A stretch of DNA of 37,148 bases from Acanthaster planci (Eukaryota > Echinodermata > Asteroidea > Valvatida > Acanthasteridae), in assembly GCF_001949145.1 (NCBI RefSeq), contig NW_019091384.1:400374-437521 (forward strand), in the 5' to 3' direction. Position 1 is the stretch's first letter; every line of letters starts with the position of its first letter. The notes beneath the pieces are model-generated. The model saw only the letters and a list, made by a program, of their open reading frames with translations, made no database searches and was not told the origin of the DNA. Both the position numbers and the translations under genes were made by a program. Shown here piece after piece: positions 1 to 11,466 of this stretch.

Positions 1-299
1 TTCCCACCAAACAAAATCACCCCCCAAAAAGTCATTTTTCCAAAGTCTGATTGCAGCCATTTTTCAAGTGGCAACCCTCAACTTTCTCGGGCACTTAGGA
101 CCATTTTTCAACCGTAGTTGTTAGCCCTTCTGCTCTCATATGAAAGCTCAAAGACCCAGGGAGTTGATCCTAGCAACGATTTACACAATCTCACCATTTT
201 GGAGGCCAAACAATCTCCTTTTTCAAAAGATACTGTGGGGACACTTTTAATGCCAATAAGCTGGCCAGAAATTCTCACTTGAATTAGTGGTCTGCACCC

Positions 300-360
300 C
301 TATGTGCATACTTTGCGGAGCAAAAGAACTGGCCTGCAGTATAGCAGCCATGCAAACCCT
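300..360. repeat. Short dispersed repeat, copy 1 (second copy 4094-4155)
   Basis: About 60 bp sharing TGTGCATA, ACTGGCCTGCA and GCAGCCAT in the same order and spacing with 4094-4155. It is a same-orientation repeat of unknown family. Apart from this, the LINE fragment, the 2430-2590 repeat and the 2839-2954 element, I see nothing interpretable in 1-4870. The open frames there are short and show no codon-level signal. Confidence 0.55.
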
Positions 361-1394
361 CTGCTGGTAATAAACCAAACGTCAGAATCCAAAAAGTCAA
401 GTTTTGCTCTGTGAATTAAGTAAACTGCCGTAATATCCTGTCGCCGAGTTCTGAAAAATCATGCACGAAATAAACTTGCATCGGATAAGTTCAAGCGCAA
501 ACTGTAGGTTGACCATTTGGTAAAATTGCTTTTTGGTAAAAGTGCACAAGCACGATATGCAACTCCACTCCAAAGGCCATCTGGCCAAAACCATCCATAT
601 AAAATTCCGTCATCACTCGCATTCTTCCGTAAGTTACATTTCTCGCAGCGCCTCTGGTCTCTGCATATGGCAGAATTATTCTCATGTCAGTGATTGCCTT
701 GTTAATTAATAAAGGGGTCTGACCCAAAACCTGTACATGGACTTGGACCTACCCTCGTGCAAGTGAACGTGGTAAACCAATGCTTCAAGAGCGACTTTCG
801 AACTTGCTCGTGGTGAAGGTCGAGAAAACGTGAGATCTAAATGCCTCGAGCTGCGTGGAGTACCAATTGATGCTTGGCCACTTTGAAGGAATGACGAACA
901 GCGTGTGGCTACCCCCTCAACCGGCCACTGGCAACAATGGAACTTTTCACTAATCAATCATAATTATGATGCGACCTTTATGATCATTGTCTCTCAGGCT
1001 TTCTGGCTTTGCTCAGTTTTTTCTTAGAATCCCATTAAATCGTTTTTGCTATTAATTTCTAATCTAAGTGGGATTTTAGTGCGCTGTAAAAATACTTTAT
1101 AATCGTGATTATTACCCCCTGCGACAAGACAGCTAGTAAAGAAAGCAGGCTTTGACAATTAACATAACTTTGTAACCGTCCAGCCAGAGCAGTGATCGCT
1201 GTTTCTTAGTATGGCCCTTTCCATCATAAGCAGCATAAGTTAGATCGTTAGTGTTCTTGGAGCCAACCTGTGCATTTGTAAACACGTAATGATGTTCAAC
1301 CCCAACCACAAGTGGATACTATTTCTTGGACTTTGCCTTTAGAACTTGTGATTGCAATCCAGACAAGCTTAAGGTTTACATGTTCGAATTCTGG

Positions 1395-1640
1395 AACACG
1401 AGTTGGATAAATACAGCAACAAGCACTCCGCCTCCATGCCTGTCACGGTCACGGCGAAAGATGGTAAACTTGGAATTTTTGAGAACACCGTTTTGTCTAG
1501 CCAGGTTTCACTCACAAACACAGGGTCCGGAATAGTGATGTCAAGTTCAACTTTGAAACTCAACAGTTTATTAACAAGACTCCTGGCATTATGGTGGATG
1601 CAGTTCAATGACTTACTTTTACTGACAGGAGACCGCTGAG
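1395..1640 (-). pseudogene. Decayed CR1/L2-type LINE, N-terminal part of AP-endonuclease domain
   Basis: Reading the minus strand from about 1608 downward gives NARSLVNKLLSF, then VFVSETWLDKTV. This is the usual start of the apurinic-endonuclease-like domain of CR1/L2/Jockey-group LINEs (an N-A-R-S-L-x-N-K block followed by an E-T-W-L block). After about 1460 the similarity continues in another frame as RRDRDRHGGGVLVAV, the next conserved block of the same domain, so one frameshift separates the two parts. No reverse transcriptase follows. This is a short dead fragment. The similarity is recognised by eye and the clade is approximate. Confidence 0.7.
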
Positions 1641-2429
1641 GAGAACATTGGGAGGATCTACCGAACTAGTAGGCCTGGTGCTTGATATTATTATAATGGA
1701 TTCATACAGCGCACTCAAACCCCGCTTAGATTAAAACAATTTAATGGGATTTTCTGAAGAACAAAATGAACAAAGCCAAAAACCTGAGAGAAAATGAACA
1801 TCGAAGTCGCACCCCTGTACGTTTTTTCAATGGCACGCTCACACTTGCCGCCAAGGCCATTTGTGAGCATGCATGCATAATTAGGAATTTATTAGTGAAA
1901 AGGTCTATTCAACCATACCTCATGCGTGTATGCGCACTGATTAGAATATCTGATGACAGCATTGTCTGGTATAACAAACAGACCCATGACGTCAACCTCG
2001 GTTTACATTTACACTTTCCTATGGAGCCCTAAAACCGTCGTCCCAACCTCGCCCCCACCGGGAAGAGCACGTATCGATAAAACACAACGTGATTTAGAGA
2101 GCAAAGCTGTCCTTTTGCATGCAACGTTTCGTGTTCAGATAAAAATAATAAACATGTGTTGTTCTGTTCAGATCACGTGTAAATTATTGTATGGAGTATG
2201 ATTTCCACCATCGAACCATCAATGATCAGACTGCTAACATTATCCGGCACATACCGTAACTCACCTCCACTCTATATACAATTCCCCACCAACCCCGCTC
2301 TGAGCAATACAGACGGGTAAATTGTCTTACAATATCAATAAGCTAATGGTCCTTGAAAACCTGGTGATCAGAAATGTCCATCTCCAGAAAAGGCCTGTCT
2401 CTGCTGGAGACAATAATGTTTTCTTTGTG

Positions 2430-2590
2430 CATTGGTGCGCATGATGATGTTTTATCTTCTTCCACAGATGATGATGCCAATAGAAAGTGAGATTGGCCTC
2501 CATCGGAAGAGATGCTTGGAAGACAATAGTTTCATTCGCACGAATCCGAATGGTTGAATCCATTTCTCAAATCACCATCTTTAGTGTTTT
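2430..2590. repeat. Dispersed repeat, copy 1 (second copy 12390-12560)
   Basis: About 160 bp that align in the same orientation with 12390-12560. Shared blocks include a 'gatgatgttttatct' core, 'ggcctcc...atgcttggaag' and 'ggttgaatccat'. Neither copy has a conserved reading frame in the shared part. Family unknown. Confidence 0.6.
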
Positions 2591-2838
2591 AACCGCGTAA
2601 GCTATTTTTGGCCGTTACTGACTTGTCCATCACGAAGGCTTTGCAGTGAGCCTGGATTTCGTAATGGAGGCGCCCCTTCGTTGTGGACGGAAAAGTTATA
2701 TTTAAAGGACCATGCGAATATTTCAAATGTTTTAATTCTCCAGAAGTAATCCCAAATCTAGTCCCTAAAATCTCCTCAAATGAGTGTAAATAAACGACCC
2801 AAACCCACCTTGTTACAATCAGAATTCTTGCATTTCTC

Positions 2839-2954
2839 AATAGTGCGCCTCCAAGAGTTTGCAACGCGTTGGCCAACGCACGTTTGGAAAGGGTCGGGAG
2901 ATTTTGCACGTTGTGATTGGCCGATATGTTGCAAACTCTTGGTGGCGCACTATT
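2839..2954. mobile_element. 116-bp MITE-like element with ~27-36 bp terminal inverted repeats
   Basis: The left end AATAGTGCGCCTCCAAGAG and the right end CTCTTGGTGGCGCACTATT are reverse complements with one mismatch, and the match runs on through GTTTGCAAC. Similarity continues more weakly to about 36 bp per arm. Only about 45 bp lie between the arms, so the whole unit can fold. The repeats are bounded by TA on both sides (TA/GTGCGCC...GGCGCAC/TA), which would suit a Tc1/mariner-type target, but the superfamily is not established. It has no coding capacity. Confidence 0.7.
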
Positions 2955-4093
2955 GTAAATCGCCCATATTGAGTTTTTGAAGGTCTTTTTGATTCATTGC
3001 TAAACACTGTTAAGACAGACTGATACAGTGCTTTGAAATATGCACACAACTCTCTCAAAATTCACTTCGAATGGCCCAGGTCGTTGTTATATTACTGTGT
3101 CATTAAGATTACTAAATATTCTCCATCTTTGCATTTGTACAATCGCTGCATCCTTGCTAATACCAGTTTTAAGGGAACCTTTTTGAAATGACAAAATGAC
3201 ACCATTTTACCATTTTGACATTTGAAACAGGGTCCGCTCATCATGAAAATAGTCATTTTGATATTGCTTCTGTCACTCTTCTAAATACCCCCCTTGTCCT
3301 GATATTGTCAGTCAGCCTTAATGGTGACTTTATTTAGATTATATATATTTCCAACAGCTTTGTAATGTATTTCTGGATTTTAAATGTAAAAATAAATTAA
3401 TCTTGGAGCAAAGCATGTTAAATTATAACAATAATTATGGTTGCAGAAAAATCTGTCGCATTACAAAATATTAATAAATTGAATATTTCAACCCAGATGC
3501 ATTTTCAAAAGATTTGTGTTTCAATTTACATGTTTCCCTGTCATTTATATCGTTATCGATTATTTAGTAACATTATCATAATATTTATATTGATTCATCG
3601 TGTCACTAAAATATTACACACACTCAGCTGGACATAGGAGAATCAAAAGAAACCTCGTTTCTATAGGAATGCATGATAAAAATACAAATAAAATCATGAA
3701 ATTGCACATTATTTTACATGACATGTATCAACACAACAAAACATGCGAAAGACAAAAGCAAATAACCAAAATATAATAACCAAGAAACAACATGAAGACC
3801 ATCTACACAGGACACAAAATACCCAAATAAACAGCGGACAAATAGACAAACGCAACAACATGGGACAATGAAAAAATATCAAATCTATACATAGTTTACA
3901 AAGTCATAAACAATTTGTTTGAGGGTGGAGAAAAAAATCTGTGATTTAGGTCCGAAATCAATAAATTACGAATAGCTGGAGAAAGGAACAGAATATGTGA
4001 ATACTTACGTTGATAGCACGTCTGAAACATCCCACTAGAGGGTTTACATGGAAGTCATCTTGCAGGGCACTTCTGTTCCACAAAGAAACATCC

Positions 4094-4155
4094 TTTGTGC
4101 ATATACCCTGTGAAACAAAAGTACTGGCCTGCAAGATGGCAGCCATTAAACCTTC
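4094..4155. repeat. Short dispersed repeat, copy 2 (see 300-360)
   Basis: Direct-orientation partner of 300-360. Both copies keep ACTGGCCTGCA and GCAGCCAT at the same spacing. Confidence 0.55.
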
Positions 4156-4883
4156 TTTAGGCGAGCTTTCAATAGAGCAAAATTACGCTGCTTACTCAGA
4201 GAGTTCCAATTTTGAGTTAACACTCTGGACCCGGTTTGTCTCTTCATGTTCTTTCCCTTCCTTCTTGCTCTGCTGATTCTGCCCACAAATGGCCCGTTGA
4301 TAATTGCTAGGACTTGGAGCAACCCAGCTACCCCAACTGGTCATGCGTGGATCAACAGATAGCCCACCGTAGCTTCCCATATCATTAGCTCTTCCTATAA
4401 TACCGGTACCAAAAATCCTACAATTTTCCCCTGTGTTCATTTCATTCGTAACCTTTGCGCAGGTATAGGTATCTAAACTTTTTATTGGGTGTGTTTCTGT
4501 ATGTTTATACCTTCACTGTTGATGACCCAGATCTTAGAGAACCAGCCAAAGACAGGCCTTCCATTTGGATTCCTCTGAGGGAAAACTGCCATTACAAACT
4601 AAATCGAATCTATGCAAGATTCCATCAATTTAAACTCTGGAATATTCTGTGACACATAACCATTTCTTAATTACTAGGATTTTATTTTGCTCCACATAAA
4701 AACCCCTCCCCTGGTGGCACTGGCTGAAAATAATTGTACCCCTCCCACCTGACGTAAACTTGCACAGCATGTTCCGTTTCATTGTGCCTGTGAATGTACA
4801 CGTGGTGACCACAACATTGTAGAAATCAATTATACCCTGCCTACTGGCATGCATAAATTGGAGACTCTCATTTCAGCAGGCAT

Positions 4884-4927
4884 CGGTGTAGTCACGAGAG
4901 CGCCTCCTTGAGCTGTGGGTTCAAATC
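4884..4927 (+). other. tRNA-like A-box/B-box pair (possible SINE head)
   Basis: CGGTGTAGTCACGAG resembles a Pol III A box, and GGGTTCAAATC, about 33 bp further on, matches a B box. AGAGCGCC sits between them, as in the D-arm region of tRNA-derived SINEs. A complete tRNA cloverleaf is not formed because there is no convincing acceptor stem. It could be a SINE remnant or chance. It ends about 50 bp before the ATG of the secreted-protein gene, so it would overlap that gene's 5' leader. Confidence 0.3.
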
Positions 4928-4975
4928 AAACCAAAGCAAGGTTTGAACGGAAATCCTTAAAAAATCGCCGTCAAA

Positions 4976-7900
4976 ATGGGTCGATTTGGTATTGTCCTTT
5001 TGGCCGGCTTACTTCTTTCTCAGGTAAGTTATGATTTGCGTGTCTGTTACTGGTAGATTTGTTTGTACGTCTGTATTTTTCCCATTGTGCACATTTCCGT
5101 CAGATTTCTTTCTCTTTTATTTATCCTTTTTTTTTTAACTTCGATTCGTAACTAATCTCGTGATTCTTTTCCTCTGTCATTCTCAAACAAGCTACAATTG
5201 AAATTTAAGCTGAGCAAAGGAAAGAATATTACGCTGAATACACTGTAAGAAGGTTGGGCCAAAAATTGCCCAACTTTTGCCCAACGTTGTTACAACAGTC
5301 AACTTAATCACCTCTTGGGTAATTACAATGGGAACTTTGCTCAAAAGGAGGATAAACAAATTGCTGGTTGTTCACTGCTGCCCAACCACTGGTTTGCACA
5401 GCATGTCCAACTGTTGGTAATCAAAATTTCCTAAATTTTGGGCAGTAATTATTGAGCATTTAGTTTTCCTTATTTGCTGGGCAAATTCAAGAACTACTCC
5501 GTGTTAGTTGGTACCTTGCTCTTCAATAGTTTTACAGTTCTGTATCAATATACGTATAAACATTCGTCGGTAACTTCGTGGGTTTCCCTTAGATAATTTG
5601 GCAAACATCCAGCCTGAATGCTCAGTGGATGGGACTATGTATTCACCCAAAAATGTACACGTACTTATTGGCCTCGTTAGATTTCTTTTCTTCATGAATG
5701 ACTGCCGGAAACGTTGTTTGGTTTCCTTCTTATTACAAAACAACAACAAAACAGTGAGCTCTTCCATATTAAAGCAAATACCGGTTACAAAATTATATGC
5801 GTGCTCACTCCAAGGAATTGGACCTAATTGGGGTACTCACTGGGTTAGGCGGTGCTACAAAATAGATTTAAGATGTTTCATATGGAAAACAGAGTGAAAG
5901 TGAGGATGACGACGAAAGACCGAGCATTGAGTGCATGTATCGTAAGTCTGCTGTGGGCATAGTAGGTCTGCGTAAATACACAGTGACTAGGCCTAGCCTA
6001 GCCGAATTCAGTGCCTACTGAACAATCGCCTTACAACGCAAAACCATTCCATCTGTTAGACATACACTGCGTGTACGTCATGATGTCTTTTCAAAATATG
6101 AAATCTTAAATTTCAAAAACATATTTTACAATTCCCACCAATGAAATCGTCAATTACGGCGCCAAGGCCCCACTTCCCAAACAACCTCAGGAATTGATTA
6201 TCCGCCTTCATTGCAATGACATCTACAGATATAGGCTGATCATTCTAAACTGTTCACACCGTAAATGCTCATTTGCTGAAATAAGTTACTTCAGTTTTTA
6301 CCTGATAATTCATGGGTGGACTCAGCAGACTAGCCTGAAGAATTAATTGGCCAATTTTATCCAACTATCCCGGCTGAAATGGTGGCCGACATTGGTCGGA
6401 TGGATTTAATTTTTGTGGATTTAATTACCCAACCATGAAATTTGCAGAATGGTTGAACAAAGAATACCGAACAATTCGCCATTAAAGTTTAACCGATCTT
6501 ATTTTGCCCAGGTCTTTTAACAGTGTACCGGCATCGGCATTTGGTCGCAATCGGCACAAGAACTGCTGCAGGTGCTCGCTGTCCCTGAGACACTTATGCA
6601 GCTATAGTGAACTGCTGCCGTAGCCACAGGGGGCTGGAGGGCACGTGCCCTCCCTACAAATTCCCGGTGCCCCCCGGGTGCCCCCCCCCCACTTAAAAAA
6701 CGGATGAATATTGAACGAGGCTAACAAAAACTTGCACCAAAAAACCACACCCATATGAAGCAAACTATGGGACAGAGAGAACCCCCCCCCTTTGTGTTGG
6801 TCAATGTTATACTGGTATCCCAGGAATTCTTTTCAGACATCTAGGGGGGATGTGTTAAGTGAAAATAGGCTGGAGTGTGTATAGGGATTGGACTTGTTGA
6901 GGGGCACCCCTCTGTCCCATTTCGTATCTGGTATAACCACACCACCGAAAGCTGGTGCCCCCGTGAGAGGCTGCGCTCCTCCCCTTTGTGCCCCCACCCG
7001 CAAAATCCTTGCTACGCCACTGTAGTGAAGTGGTTTATAGCTGATGTGCGTATGGTGTATTTGCTACTGAAGGTGCCCTGTTGGTGCTGATAATGTTGTT
7101 AATTATTACAATGACATGAGTGAATCTGTAGCATGTCGTTTAGGATATTTTCAGGAGTATGCGACATTTGTGGGTAAGAATGGATCCGAGAGCGAAGCCT
7201 GCAGGCCCATTTTCACCCACGAATGTCGCGTATCGACGGTCTTACGCAACGTAACCTCCACATCGCACTATAGAGCCTGAAAGTTGACCCCTGATGGCGT
7301 GCTTCCGGAACCCTTGGATAGGAAAAATAACGTGCAAAGATTTTAGAATTTGTAATATATTTTTGTTCAGTTACTTCTTAAAAATCCAACTTGGAAAAAG
7401 GGCTTTGAGAATATTTGCTAGTATATCAATTCATAGAAACTGAAAAATTACCTGACCTAAAAGAGAAATATCCTGCCAACAATTGACCTATCACTTCTGA
7501 AAATCTAAAATAGGCCTACACGAAGAACAGTGCAATACGGCAGTCTCGTACGCAGATGAATATTTACGGTTTGAAATTTTATGGTAGACTGTGGGTAAAA
7601 ACCTAAAGAAAAAGAGATCAAAACATTTTGCATATTTTGATAATTTATAAGGTCATAAACATAGTGCAATATTCTGCTTTTACGAAAGATTCTAATATTT
7701 CATCTAACCTTTGCTGACAACAACTGCGTGATGTCAACTCATCGGAATCTGGAACCCATCGACAGCATGTAGGTAAATCTTTGCAATGTTGTACAATCTC
7801 GGCGAGTGAAAACAAACGTGCATGAACAAGGACACCGAGGTACGACATCGCCGGACGTGAAAGGTCATTAATAAAATTCGTTTTTTACCCATCTCCAGGT

Positions 7901-10900
7901 GACTTTTCCAAAATATTACTTGAGGAAGACAAAGGTGAAATTCCAACATGAGTGTTTCATGGGGGGGTTTCAGTAAGGAATTGTTTTTCCAAAAATTATC
8001 AAACGTGATAGGACAGCCCAATGTAAAATCCCCATATAGGCAGACCGCGCAAGGGTTCCGGAAGCTCGCAGCGTCACCTTTTAATTTCAGGCTCTATTGT
8101 TTCCGCCGCTCATTAGTTTACCAAATAGAGCGTCTTCGTTCTTTTCTTTTTTATTTTCTTTTAAGTGGGCCTTTCATTACGTAAGGCCTTAATCTATTCC
8201 TTGGTACAGGTTTAACTTTCGCCACCCATGTGCACGAACTATTAAACCATACATTCTAGTAAATATCATGGTCCCCTCATCGTTTGGCGTATGTACTTCG
8301 GGACGTATGGCTATAACACAAGACAGCGATAGTAATTTTGTTTTAGGGAAAGACTTTACTTTAATACCCCACCAGAATTGGTCAGGAAGCCCAAAATCTG
8401 TGAAAATATCTGTCCAGTTGTGTTCAAAATTATACAATATATTTGGCATCATCTTCCAAATTTATTTCAGTAAAACAGGTGAAAAATTGGGCAGAAAGTT
8501 GGCCTACCCTTGAACACTTTAAGAAAATCTAACACAAAAACAGAACCTTCTCTCCCAGTATTGCATGAAGATTTCCTGATGAAAGTCTGAAATCATTTTT
8601 GGAGGTGGTGCAAAGCATTTATATTATTCTGAACTCAACTGGACAGTTATTTTGGAAGATTTTGTTGTTCCAAACTGATTTTGGTTGGGTTATTGAAGTA
8701 AAATCTTTCCTTTCGCTGCATGGATGCACCGACGATTATCACCCACTGATACCATGGTTTATATTCTGAACGCGTCACCTTAAGTGGAACTAGGATATAA
8801 ACCAGCCGATCTTCCAAACTCAAGGTCTTGTGAGCCGCTTGCCCTTGCCCCGCAAGAAGAGACCGTCAAGTCACACCAAAGGAATAAATGTGGAATGATT
8901 ACTCGACGAATGCAATAAGGTAAGTAATATGTATATTTTTTACTTGAGTATACAGAATCGATCATTCCTTTTTTTCAAAATGCAGTATCGAAAACAGATA
9001 TTAAAATAATCGTTAGTATATCAAGTGGCATATAAACTTCACTATTTCTTTGTCCGATGTAGCTTACTCGAAGCTTTTCTTTTATCTGCACGAAAAAGCT
9101 TGGTATAATCATCACTGCATATGTCAGATCTGGACTGAGCCCCTTGTCAATTTCAAAGTTCATGATTAATCCTACAAAATTAAGCTGTGGATGTTTTATG
9201 TTTTAATGACAGAACTTTGGACAACACTGTACAGATGAGGGTTGGACTGTTTCGCCATTGAACGTTCGTGAACATTTCCAGAAGAAAGCCGGTAACTTAA
9301 CTACTCAAACTTGACAGATTTATTTGTGAACAGCAACAAGTTTCTAGGAGCATCCCATGTTCTGCTCGAGTGCTTTTGGTTAGATCCTGAGTCAGCATCT
9401 TCTTCACACCTCACCCCTCCAGCTTTAGCATTGGATGGAACCTCTGCGGTCTCCTAATGACGACAGAAAGAGCATACTGTCCGAAACGTTGACTTCCCTC
9501 CAGTTCTTTTCAGAATCACACATACTCATAACAGAGATATCCTTGCATGGTGCGATACAGCTATAAACTATGTTGCTGTACCTTCAACATGAAAAGCTTC
9601 AAAGCTCATCCAACTTTCGTGACTTTATTTCTCTGAACTTACCTTGGAAATTACCAGCACAGCGATCAATTTCATTTCAAGTTGCCGAGTTCTCTAATCA
9701 GAGAACGTGTGAATGGCCTAGGATCCTGCCATTGTTACTGCAGCATTGAGACCCACACGGCTTTTATAGCCTCTACCTGTATAGTATTAATCTTCAGCAT
9801 TACTGCCACCAAGGAGCACCAAATGTCGCCGCCTAAACCTCTTACAGCCTGTTACAGGCTCAACGAAAATGCCGGTATTGCATTAATTTGAGACATATTA
9901 CAGGGTATCCGTGTAGCAGTTGTGTAAAAACCATTATATAGGCATATCTGTGTATATAAAACTCGATTAAACAAATGTATTAAAATTAAAAATTGGCATT
10001 GTAATTTATCATTACCAGTGTCCCTTAAAAATATGACACTCCGTTATTCAGTACGAATTGAGTGACGGAAGAAATACCGTCAGAGAGAATGGAAAGGCTC
10101 CATTTGTGCAAAATGATGGAGCAGCGAAACAATAGCGTGACTTCACAGGTGAAGGTTAAAGGTCATGAATTGTTGGGATGCGGGGGAACTTCTTCTGAGC
10201 GACTGTCCAAATATTTTAGGGAGGGGGCGGGGAAACCTTCCCCCTGCATTAAAGGATTAAAGTGCTAACTAGCACAGCGTCTGAGATATTGGCATTTTGG
10301 ATTCATGAAAAATGTCTTAAAAGACTTCTGAGCGTTGAATATACCCTAGGTATATACCTTTCAAGGGGGCGTGCAATGAGCCCTGAGCGTGACCAAGGGA
10401 GGGCACACAAAGTTTTCTAGCAACGGAGGCTTCTTTGGTAGGAACTGCACTTTGTTGGTTTTAACAAACGACTGCACAATACCCCACAAAAATGAACAGT
10501 ACCGACCAGCATGGATCTTTCTCAAACAATGAAAGGGTGCTTCTGGTCAAGGAGTATCATGACACTTAACAAGATTGTCTTGGAAAGGCCTTTAATAATT
10601 TCCTGCTGCGCGCAGGCTTTCATCATTGAGGTCTGATTGTCGAAAGGAGAACTCCCAAAATCTCTTCATCCACCTTTGGGTAATGAAGGTGATAAATTCT
10701 GAAGACGAGATCTTGAAACGTACATCGTCGGCTGTGTGCAAAAAGGTCATTATAGCAAAAATTGAATTTTTGAAAAATATTCTTGAGGCTTTTACTCTGA
10801 AGAAATATTAATCTCCATGTATTAAAGAAATATTCTCCTGCAACAGATAGTATTCTTTTCTTTTTATTTATAAGATTAGTTTTGGGGGGCCAACATGTAT

Positions 10901-11466
10901 AAGTTTAGACCAACTGTCTTGGTTAAATTCATGTCTAAAACGATATTTCTCGGTATTAGGACCTTTAAGTGCATTTTTAAAATAAAAAACTTTAAGCACT
11001 GACACGATGATGTGGTAACTATGCCATGATAACCGTAGTGGGATGATGGGATGACGATAGTGCTCATTGGTGATCAAGGTGGAAGGTGATGAAGGTGTTG
11101 ATGAGATGTTCGTGGTAAGTGTATTGAACGTGATGATCGCAGATTGCTGGTGATACTGCTGCAACTCTAGTTATCCAAAGTGGGATGTCTTGAGTTGCAG
11201 CCGGGCATTCAGCGCTATGTCAAACTGATGACTGTCACTTTCACTTGCAGATTTGCGCGATACGTGGGGTCTCCCTTCTATCCGTAGCGCAGATAATGGA
11301 AAACAAGAGATGCGAAGGGCGGCAAAACATGAAGTGCTCCAGCACGGCCGATTGCCAAATGGACGGGTGTAACCAGTACTTGTGCAGTACGATGAAAGGA
11401 GGGTACTGCATGATGACTGTCTGGCACAGCGGTTTGAAGGAAATCAACCAGCAGATCGGTGAGTAA
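4976..11466 (+). CDS. Candidate secreted cysteine-rich protein (two exons seen, 3' end uncertain)
   Basis: Exon 1 is 4976-5023. Its ATG has a good context (A at -3, G at +4), and it encodes MGRFGIVLLAGLLLSQ followed by a consensus donor (CAG/gtaagt, phase 0). Exon 2 starts at 11251 after tcacttgcag and continues in frame as ICAIRGVSLLSVAQ. Joining the exons completes a signal peptide, with cleavage plausible after QICA. Exon 2 then has six cysteines spaced C-x7-C-x5-C-x4-C-x4-C-x7-C (roughly residues 37-69), as in a small disulfide-bonded domain. At 11459 there is a strong donor (CG/gtgagt). If it is not used, translation stops at 11464-11466, giving 87 residues. If it is used, a possible next exon is 11555-11664 (phase fits, three more Cys, stop), giving about 121 residues. 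A polyA signal AATAAA lies at 11773-11778. I do not recognise the family. The pairing of the two exons across 6.2 kb is inference, and other exons may be missing. Confidence 0.45.
5238..6530. mobile_element. Possible non-autonomous DNA transposon with TACACTGT ends
   Basis: The left end TACACTGTAAGAAGGTTGGG and the reverse complement of the right end (TACACTGTTAAAAGACCTGG) share an imperfect inverted repeat of about 25 bp. The interior repeats 'cccaac' and 'gggca' motifs but has no long reading frame. No clear target-site duplication was found. It lies inside intron 1 of the candidate secreted-protein gene. Confidence 0.35.
6612..7022. mobile_element. Non-autonomous hAT-like element with target-site duplication
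   Basis: The right end, read inward on the minus strand, is CAGTGGCGTAGCAAGG, a typical hAT-type terminus. The left end CTGCTGCCGTAGCCACAGG is a degenerate match. The element is flanked by TAGTGAA at 6605-6611 and again at 7023-7029, seven identical bases of what is normally an 8-bp duplication. The interior is rich in C and G runs and has no transposase. Part of it (about 6740-6935) recurs at 18050-18260. Confidence 0.75.
7158..7232. repeat. Imperfect hairpin, ~26-bp arms
   Basis: The left arm TATGCGACATTTGTGGGT...AATGG pairs with CCATTTTCACCCACGAATGTCGCGTA on the right (shown here in two pieces: CCATTTTCACCCAC, then GAATGTCGCGTA), with a few mismatches and a loop of about 21 nt. It sits between the hAT-like element and the next transposon relic, so it is probably another small foldback element. 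Confidence 0.6.
7301..8076. mobile_element. DNA-transposon relic, family A (partial homologue of 36116-36950)
   Basis: The left end GCTTCCGGAACCC and the right end GGGTTCCGGAAGC (8053-8065) are exact inverted repeats. From about 7650 to 8076 the sequence matches each arm of the palindromic element at 36116-36950. Shared blocks include CCCATCTCCA, GAGTGTTTCATGG and CCCAATGTAAAATCCC. The left half (about 7320-7640) does not match the other element beyond the terminal repeat. No transposase-like frame is present, and the open frames over it are incidental. Confidence 0.65.
9454..9491 (+). other. Decayed hammerhead-ribozyme-like motif (Penelope-like element trace)
   Basis: CTAATGA is followed by a five-pair stem (GACAG 9462-9466 with CTGTC 9477-9481, loop of 10 nt) and then GAAACGTTG. 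This is the order of a hammerhead core: CUGAUGA, stem II, GAAA. Such motifs, often ending in GAAACGTTG, occur in the terminal repeats of Penelope-like elements. Here the conserved G of CUGAUGA is A, and the pair next to the core is C-C, so activity is unlikely. No Penelope coding sequence is visible nearby. Confidence 0.4.
11000..11150. repeat. Low-complexity TGATG-rich stretch
   Basis: About 150 bp rich in GATG/TGATGA words without a fixed period, lying just upstream of the Cys-rich exon. The open frames across it on the minus strand are products of this composition. Confidence 0.5.

Noticed and set aside
4192-4490. Minus-strand open frame of about 100 codons with a good donor-like gtaagc at its 3' end.
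   Set aside because: The peptide matches no family I recognise, the upstream acceptor candidates lack a pyrimidine tract, and no partner exon could be found. Left as unproven.
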